64,000 nucleotides of DNA from Haemaphysalis longicornis. Taxonomy: Eukaryota; Arthropoda; Arachnida; Ixodida; Ixodidae. The notes beneath the pieces were generated by a model. That model ran no database searches. It was not told where the DNA came from and saw only the letters and a program-made list of their open reading frames with translations. Made by a program: the position numbers and the translations under genes. Shown here piece after piece: positions 57,000 to 64,000 of this stretch (position 1 is the stretch's first letter; each line of letters starts with the position of its first letter). The stretch covers positions 114,809,070 to 114,873,069 of the forward strand of contig CM023449.1 in the NCBI GenBank assembly GCA_013339765.2, in the 5' to 3' direction.

Positions 57000-58984
57000 G
57001 GCCTGGATTTGCCCTTCGGGGATCTCAGCAAAAACAAGGATATTCGGTTCCGCTAAGTTTGGCAAAAAGAATTGTTTTTATTGTTCTATAGCGGATGCCT
57101 AACTCGTTTTCCTGCGAGCCGCCATTAGAGAGTGCCACAAACGTGGCTCTGCGATGCCTGAGACTCAAGGAAGCTTAACCTGGATTTCGCTTAAGCCTTC
57201 ATTTCTGGAACCCTCGCCTGTATATTGTCCATTTGATACCTACTTCTTTTTGAAGCCTTTAAAATTTCAATTTGCAATCTTTAATTTCAATCTGAACTAT
57301 AAGTTATTGTATGGTTACAAAAAGCTTTCAAGAATAAAGGGGCAAAAAATAGTTTTTGGCCTACAAAGCACCTCAGAAAAAAAGCTGGGTTAACAAAAAA
57401 ATAAACAAATTATAACAGCTCTAAGACCTTTCTCAGATTTGCTTACTGAATATTTTAAAGCACGATATCTTGCCACCAAAATGTATACGCCAACTTGGTG
57501 ATGTTCTTTTCGTAATTGAGGATATTGCTCATACGTGTTTGAAAGAAAGGTTGGTTCCCCGCGATGAATATATACCTGACCGACAGTGTAATACAGCAAG
57601 TCTGCGTTAAGCACAAGAAGCTGGAAGTGATGGTAAGTGAAACAGCATTGAATACACATTAGTAATGTCAGCCAGTTGTATATTCCATTCGAGTTAGAGT
57701 GCAAGGCTAAGAATCCCGTATGAATACCTCCTAAAATCAGTTCATTGTACACGCCTATATAGTATACTTGAACGAAAGAAGAACGCGCATTTAGTTTCCG
57801 GGAATCAGTCGGTAGGTTACCTCGGTAGTAAGATTATTTTTAGCAAGTTCATTGAAAGAATAAATGATTGAAGGCCACGAGGGTTCTCCAAAGAGGTCCC
57901 AATTTTTTTATGAGTTTTGGGGCTGCAGTTATATGCTTTATTAAGCACCTTAAATGAAATACCAATAAATATACTGAAATAATTGATGTAAAACTTATCA
58001 ATGCTGCTGGTAATCATTCTTGTCTACTCTAACCTGACACACACCAGCCTGATTTACTGGGAAAAAATCACTCGGCCAGTTTTTTTTTCAGGCTCGCCTG
58101 GAGGGTCGCTCCGGTTGGTGAATAGAATCTGCCCAAGGCACATACCCCTACAGGGACACATGACCGATATTCCCAATAACGACATGGTAAAAACAGAAAA
58201 TATGTTGTCGACACTTTATGTTGTAATAAGATCTTTATTCCCAAACTCTCAGGCTTTAGGCCGCGTAGGGAAGAGGAGAAACAGCGGAGGTGGGTTGAAT
58301 TTACATGATTCGGGGCTGCATTTTGTGGGCTTGTTTGCTAGCTAGCTCCATATTTTCTACAACGGCTCCACACGGGGATCAGGAAAGAGTATTCCGCGCC
58401 CTGCAGGTTATAATAGCTGTCTACACATACCAGACAGAATACACCTTTTGTCATCCCACACACTTTTCTCATATATATTGGGAATCCGGGTCCCTCAAAC
58501 TCATAGCGGGTAGCTGGAACAAATACACACTGAATGTCCTTCCTAGTCCCCCCCCCACACCCTCCCCCCCGAACTTCCACCTTTCAATAGAGCTTAGGCA
58601 AAACCTTTCAACCTCCAGCCTCTAAAATCAGGTGCGCTTGACTTGGAACAGCTGGCGTTGCACTCGATCTCCAGGCATCCAAATGATTACACGTCTCCGA
58701 AGCGTTTGCTTGTTTCTATTAAACTTTTTTTGGCTCTCTGTCTTTCTCTTCTTCTCTCTTTCTCTGTCACTCTCTATCTTTTTCTTTCTTGCTATCTCTT
58801 GGGGTCTCCGTTTTAGATGCTACACCCTAGTGAAATTTCTCAGGTGCTAGAGAAGAACATTTATTGACGTATAAGTTGCAGATAGGTAGCTTGAAAAAAT
58901 CCGTCCCTATTGAACAGCCCTCCCCTCACAATACTGTGGATTCCCTATTAGGGGACTGATTGGTCGTGACTGCTGTCCAAGCCC
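57000..58984. other. Intergenic, nothing recognised
   Basis: A 120-codon minus frame (57390-57752) and other short frames lack motifs. There is C-rich DNA near 58545-58570 and pyrimidine-rich DNA near 58740-58800. Confidence 0.4.
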
Positions 58985-59250
58985 ATGAACCAGGTCTTGC
59001 TGGGCCGGTAGGCCCAGGCACCAGAGCATGGCCGCCTCCCAGTTATCTTTTTGCGGTTGTGGTTAAGGGGAAGCTGAACGATCCTTGTGGCATTCCCACA
59101 TCATGTGGTGTAGGTGGGCCACCTTCCCACCGAACTGGCAGAGGCCAGTGAAACAAGGATCAATGTGTCTCACGACTGCCGGCAAGAATAGTGCATTTAT
59201 ATACAGGCGGAGAAGGGTTCGCTCGTTCGCCTTGCCTAATCCCTTGACGG
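58985..59250 (-). pseudogene. LINE ORF2 C-terminus with zinc-like motif
   Basis: The minus strand reads NERTLLRLYINALFLPAVVR, then HIDPCFTGLCQFGGKVAHLH and HMMWECHKD, a C..C...H..C pattern with the first pair altered (LCQFGG where relatives have C..CG). After an in-frame TAA it continues in the same frame with NWEAAMLWCLGLPAQQDLVH. This order, with an R-rich L..L.TN..L start and a W.AA.L.C..L..Q..LV end, is typical of the last ~90 residues of arthropod LINE ORF2 proteins as I know them. The rest of the ORF is absent and there is at least one nonsense change, so it is a small relic. Its neighbour at 59780-60850 on the same strand belongs to a different LINE. Confidence 0.7.
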
Positions 59251-59779
59251 GAGACGGGTATCGACAATGCTCGCCCCTGAAGTGAGCGGAGATTTTGAAT
59301 GACGATACTCCTTCTTGGCTTACTACAAAGCGGGAATTTCGGTCTGTCGAAGCGATTTTTTTATATATAGCAACACCTTAGACCCGCTGCAGTTAGCTGA
59401 CTAGAAGAGAATTTATTAAAACTAGTTTCAGCTAGGACCCCCTGTAGTTAGCCTCTACACGGGTCGACAGGACACAGGATATACGAAATGTGCTGCAGAG
59501 GAAGCGAAGTGAACATGATACAAGTTCACAAAAAATAAGGTCCATCGCACCAAAGGCTATTGGCAATAATGTCCACGGCACAAAGTCCAGCTACAAGAGT
59601 TCACGCGTGGGGTCTCCATAAAAGCTACAGTAGTTCACACACACATGAGTTCTACTCCGTACTTATGTCCATGTCCGCACTTAGAGGCATGCTCAGACAG
59701 GCTGCCTAAACTGCGATTTGGCTGCTGAACGTACGACTCCATTGCCTACACAACACGCGAGTGTTACATCTTATTATAA
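59251..59779. other. Intergenic, nothing recognised
   Basis: No open frame or repeat of note. Confidence 0.4.
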
Positions 59780-60850
59780 AACACTATACACCATTGTACG
59801 GTGTTACTGGCGACTTTGATGAAGCGAGTCGACCAGCACAGGAGGAACGATTCTTCCCCCAAAGCCACCAGCTCATGCAGCAGGTGCTCTGTGGCCATTC
59901 CACCAACGCGTCACAACAGGGGGACATGGTACGCTGCGGTCCTGATTGCAAGGCATTACACCTGGCAGGCGCCAAATAATAAAAGCCCCACACACAGGAG
60001 AAAGCTGACAAAGGGATCTCTCGATTTCGTGTGGGCTTCCAGTCTAAGCTCAACCACTTTGGTGAGTACAAACCCGAATGAGGCGGCCACAAGACACTCA
60101 AAAAGAGCACGCTCTAGAGTATGAGTGCGCCCGCATTGTGGACACCGGCTCAGAGCGAACACCACGCTAAATACTGCAACACCGTTACACGTCGGCAGGG
60201 CTCTCCAGAAAACGCAGCCACCCAAAATCACGAACATCTGCAAGAAGCGCGGGTGACGTGAACTGTTGCCAGTGGGCCCGCTGGCATTCTGTTTTTGCCG
60301 GTCATCCAACTATCCAATAGCATATTTCTCGCATATCTCAGTTGCAGATGAGTCTCCTAATATACAAATCTGGGTTGTTCGACTGAAAGCCTCTAAATGG
60401 TTTAGTAACGTACATACATATAGAATGGCCGGTGGCTGCATGGCTGTAGGTCCGGTGAGGGGTTTATCATACAACCACGAGTCAGCAGCAACCAAACAGC
60501 AGCGAAGCAGAGCCTGCCCCCGGTACTCATCATCATCTACGTGTTCCCACACGCCACGCAACGCTACTAACTCTTGACATCGTTTTCAGGTACGGCAAGC
60601 GAAAGCTCACCATTGTGCGGGGCAGACGAAGCTGAGCGCGAGCAACTGTCTCGGTGTTGCCAGCCCAGAAAAAAGACCAAAACTTTGTGGCCAGTCGACG
60701 AGTTTTATCGCGAGGTGTCCAAGCCACCCTCACCCCGTTAAAGAGAGGCGCTGAAACGGACGATATAATAAGATAGCTCCTCTCAGAGAGAGACAGCCTG
60801 AACTTTGAAGCTATAGTGATGCGTTTGTCGGCTGCGTCCTATAGACCCTT
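59780..60850 (-). pseudogene. L1-like LINE ORF2 C-terminal region
   Basis: From about 60840 downward, the minus strand encodes DAADKRITIASKFRLSLSER, then VAWTPRDKTRRLATKFWSFF and WAGNTETVARAQLRLPRTM, the W.G......R..L..P...GG..L block found after the reverse transcriptase of L1/Tx1-like elements. It continues VWEHVDDDEYRGQALLRC and WLYDKPLTGPTAMQPPAIL, then NSSRHPRFLQMFVILGG and CPQCGRTHTLERALFEC, a CX2C...HX6C-like zinc motif. Frames change at least twice (near 60560 and 60310). The reverse transcriptase and endonuclease are absent. It is a relic with no expected product. Confidence 0.7.
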
Positions 60851-63580
60851 CCACGTCTCACAGGCAACTTCTCCAGACGCGTGCTGTCCCTCTATTCAGC
60901 CGCCTGGCCAAAATTAAACCGAATGACGAACAAGGCGTCCAAATACCCACAACCATTTCTAAACATCTTTATATGGTGGCAATATCAATAGTTTGATGAA
61001 CAAAAACATCATATTTCATGTATCTGAGGCAAAACATCCACACTTAGGTGGTGTCTTCGGTCTTTCTTTACGAAAAAATGACATAAATGCTTGATTGTTG
61101 CCGAAGCAAATACTAGCAAATGTAGAAATTCAAACCGTGGATCAGTGCAATAGATGGATGGCTTTCGTTACCTGGGTAGCGTGCGGGCGCATCAGATTAT
61201 GAAGATATAGTGGCGCTACCTGGAAGTGGCCCTGGGCGCGCAACGGGTTTTCAAAGGCGAGTGCCAGGTGGTGCCACCAGTCTCGCGGCGCTATCTTTTG
61301 ATGTTTCGCTCCACCGTTCGTATCTGCAAGCCGGTATTCAACGAAAATCGGCCACGGCTTTGAAGGCGGCCTAAAGGACGTCGAAGTACTCAAGTATGCC
61401 TCGTACAGAGACCCGTGAACTGAATGGTTGGGAATGAGTAGGGAAGACAAAAAATGGGATGGTGACACTCACGGTGCCAGTGCGACTGTGCAACATCATC
61501 GAGCTTTACACCCTGCCTTCGCCGGAGGCGGCAAGCCGTGTACTTCGGCGCGTCATTGGTACATGCGCAATGCCAGTGACCCTTCCACGCAATACGTGCA
61601 TGTTTCACGTATAAGTCTTTGAAAAATATTATGCTATACAGTACCACACGCTAGCCAAACGTTGAAATGTTGAAACGTCCTGGAGTTACCAACACATGGC
61701 ACAAGAGCAGAGCAAACGCGGTAAAGAAATCGCTTTAAACAAATCTTTAATGCATTTAACATCCTACAAAGTATGTGGTATTGGAAAAGAATCAGGGTGG
61801 GCGGGGAAAAGAAGAGGACTTCTGTACGAGGGATGGTCAACAAGTATTGTCTTTTGACGACATTTGCCGCGAAGCGAGCAGATACACGGCGAATTTTAAA
61901 GCAAGGCTTTCTAGCTCTACGAGCCAACGGTTCTTTCGGGGCGGGCGAGATAACAAACTCCCAACGTGGCGGAGGCGGCGGCGGGGGTAGGGGAGCGGTG
62001 GAGGGTTTCACTCACAGAACAAACAAGAGATGGTCACCGGATTCACCGAGCATTCCCCGCGCGGACGTGCCCGCTCACTGGTGGCAGCGTCGGCGGTGCG
62101 GCTTTGTCGTCTGCTTTAGCGACAGAGTTTTGGGCCTGTTTTGTTGAAAGTAGTTTGAAAGCTAAAGCTGTAAACGACACCCGCAACACATTGCCCTTGC
62201 GTCGTCACTTGAGTTCACACACGTGACTCTACAAAGAGGGAAACCAGATATTCTGCCAGCCAATACCTGGGATTCGAAGGGGGCCCGTCTCGACCACCGA
62301 AGATTCGGCCACGGCCGGGCTGAAGCGACGGACGCCGCCGCTGTAGACCAGCCGTGCCTCGGCGGGAAGAAAACGGAGGGGGGCGTCTTTCGAAAAGGTG
62401 CGAAAGCGGATTCTAGCCACCCTGATGTGCCAGCTCGGGGCACACCACGGCGCGACAAAAGCGCATAAACCAAAAGAATTCGTCATGTAAGCTTAGTGAT
62501 TCCCATTTATACTGATTTAAACTGGTTAGTTTAGTAAGTTTGAGATTGCGAGAAAAGCTGAGGAAACTTTTATACTCGCCATTTATCAGAACCAGTTGCT
62601 CCTTTTGCCTTCTGTTATACCTTTTAAAACACAACCGAATTGGTATTCACCAATTTAGAAAACGGAGTCCCATTCGTGGCAAGCAGTGCGCAATAGGAAG
62701 CGTTTATATAGCGGCTGTCTGTATGTCGACTCTACATTTTGTTTTCAAACCTGCAAACCAGCCCTTACCGTATCTTTGCCGTATGAACACTTAATTCCGC
62801 CCGGTCCGGGTTGCCCAGGAGGTGCTGCTGCAGAAGTTAATCAAGCCGTGCAAAGAAAGCGTGCAATGGACGCGAAGCTTTGCCAGAACAGGCGCACAAG
62901 ATCCGTCGTTAAAGAAGACGACAAAGCCATCCCGCCGGCGCGCCCGAAGGTGTAAGAAGAGTATTTCTATGCATTTCTGGTCTTGAAACTCCGCCGTCAC
63001 GCTATGGGAGAGCTTCGTGCGCGTAACAAGGAGGCCGCACAGCGGCGCTGACGTTGATCGCAGGGCAGCCGGGGAAGCGGTCGGAGGGCGTCCGGCAGGA
63101 AACGGACGCTCGCTGCATTCCTTTTACTAGTAGTCGTGTGGCGCTAAAATGTACTTGAAATTTTGTGACTGCCGAAATATTTCGTTCGAGCAGTCGTGCT
63201 GTTACTGCGTTCTTGCCGGCTGATCTCGCTACAGAAAAAACGGCGACAAAGCACCGCTATTTCGCTCGTCTTCTTACGCCGACTTGCGGGAGAGATAAAA
63301 GCGTACCATTCCCCGACAAAAGTAAGCGTATTGAGCTTCTATTTCCTGCACGTCCGCTTACAGGAAAAAAAATTACACCAGCTGGACGAAAGTGTCCTGA
63401 ATGGAGATAGATATCACGTCAATGTGTAGGCAGGCACTACAGAGAGCGTACTCCTCGGTAACTGAACTATACTGCTGCGATTCTCGGATGCCCGTCGCAT
63501 CTCGTGGACACAACAGCAGAAAAGATCCACTCTTTTTAAGTGTCTCGTGCATTTTTTTACTCGCAAGAAATAAGGAGGCT
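60851..63580. other. Intergenic, nothing recognised
   Basis: GC-rich patches near 61970-62100 and 62280-62450, and an 89-codon plus frame (62686-62955) that is charged at its end, have no domain I can name. Confidence 0.4.
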
Positions 63581-63582
63581 AC

Positions 63583-63736
63583 TACGACAGAATTAGGTCT
63601 TCCCTCTGCGCGTCTGCCCACAAGTTTCTCCCCTTGATCAATTCTTTCGTGTATCCCCATGTGGGATGGGCCGCGTTGAAATCACTGAGTATGAGCAGCG
63701 GGTGCCCCTTGTGCTCTTTTTTTGGGCTGCTATATA
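63583..63736 (-). pseudogene. LINE endonuclease fragment
   Basis: The minus strand reads VYSSPKKEHKGHPLLILSDF, then NAAHPTWGYTKELIKGRNLW and ADAQREDLIL before two stops. The SDFNAAH..WGY string is the AP-like endonuclease motif (GDFNA.H..WG) of I/jockey-type LINEs, and VYS.P is the strand just before it. The glycine before DFN is serine here. The fragment is only about 50 residues. Upstream it is cut by the pogo-like transposon beginning at 63737, and downstream the frame ends in unrelated DNA. Confidence 0.75.
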
Positions 63737-64000
63737 CAGTCGAACACGGATATATCGAACACGGGTATATCGAAATATTGTCTATATCGAACTCATAAAT
63801 TATCCCCTTGAAAATTTTGGGTAAAAGTATAGGAATTCGTACGTCTATATCGAACGGTATTTTTCCCGACATTGGGTATATCGAACGCCGCACGAGCTGG
63901 AAGGTGCTCTTCGGCGGTCGCTGCACCCCCGATTGAGGTTGGGGAGGATGTGAAGGAATGCGCGGGCATGGCGAAGACTGGCTCGCGGAACTAATCCCCA
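63737..64000. mobile_element. End of a pogo/Tigger-like transposon, continues beyond window
   Basis: The terminus CAGTCGAACACGGATATATC is followed by repeated TATATCGAAC words (near 63751, 63766, 63783, 63845, 63879). A CAGTCGAAC start with iterated ATATCGAA or ATAACGAA motifs and insertion at TA is typical of pogo/Tigger-type termini. It interrupts a LINE endonuclease at TATA. The interior from about 63890 is GC-rich. The far end and any transposase lie outside the window. Confidence 0.6.

Overview
This window reads as eukaryotic intergenic DNA built largely from old and nested transposable elements. The translated families (I-clade, CR1/jockey-like, RTE-like and L1-like LINEs, Penelope-like GIY-YIG elements, a tRNA-derived SINE) and the general texture (unique moderate-GC DNA, CpG-rich short repeats, long G/C tracts) resemble hard-tick (Ixodidae) genomes as I know them. 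That taxon call is an inference from familiarity; no search was run. I see no convincing intact host protein-coding gene and no rRNA, functional tRNA or CRISPR.

Layout. 1-4 kb: two Penelope-like C-terminal fragments facing away from each other around a hairpin, a SINE piece, a decayed LINE reverse transcriptase, and one GC-rich stretch open in all three minus frames with splice-like ends. 6.7-8.6 kb: a hAT-like MITE with an 8-bp target duplication, an in-frame 84-bp tandem duplication and a ~133-bp hairpin-rich repeat. 12.4-14.3 kb: a LINE 3' end split by a transposon that was itself split by a MITE (three layers), then a GC-rich short element. 18.2-19.8 kb: a 5'-truncated LINE reverse transcriptase. 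21.9-24.0 kb: an AT-rich ~148-bp satellite interrupted by a GC-rich repeat. 28.0-33.7 kb: the centrepiece, an essentially full-length I-clade LINE on the minus strand with ORF1, ORF2, a CAA-rich 3' tail and a perfect 10-bp target duplication. 35.1-36.1 kb: a Penelope-like fragment between 162-bp inverted repeats and a 9-bp direct repeat. 36.2-37.7 kb: a second RNase H LINE, interrupted by a 439-bp RTE-like insertion with a 10-bp target duplication; both insertions end in fold-back palindromes. 44.4 kb: a SINE with a 17-bp target duplication. 47.9-48.4 kb: a CpG-rich block with three CRE-like sites. 56.3-57.0 kb: a tRNA-headed SINE and a 43-bp fold-back. 59-60.9 kb: C-terminal pieces of two LINE ORF2s. 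63.6-64 kb: a LINE endonuclease fragment interrupted by the end of a pogo-like transposon that runs off the window.

The autonomous elements here appear defective: the I-clade LINE, the best preserved, still has six lesions. The strongest leads are (i) recurrent fold-back junctions on truncated retroelements, (ii) a short-repeat family with a purine-rich body ending in a micro-hairpin whose arms co-vary between copies, (iii) consecutive stop/start couplings in the I-clade LINE, and (iv) the interrupted satellite. I found no gene cluster that looks like a new biochemical pathway.
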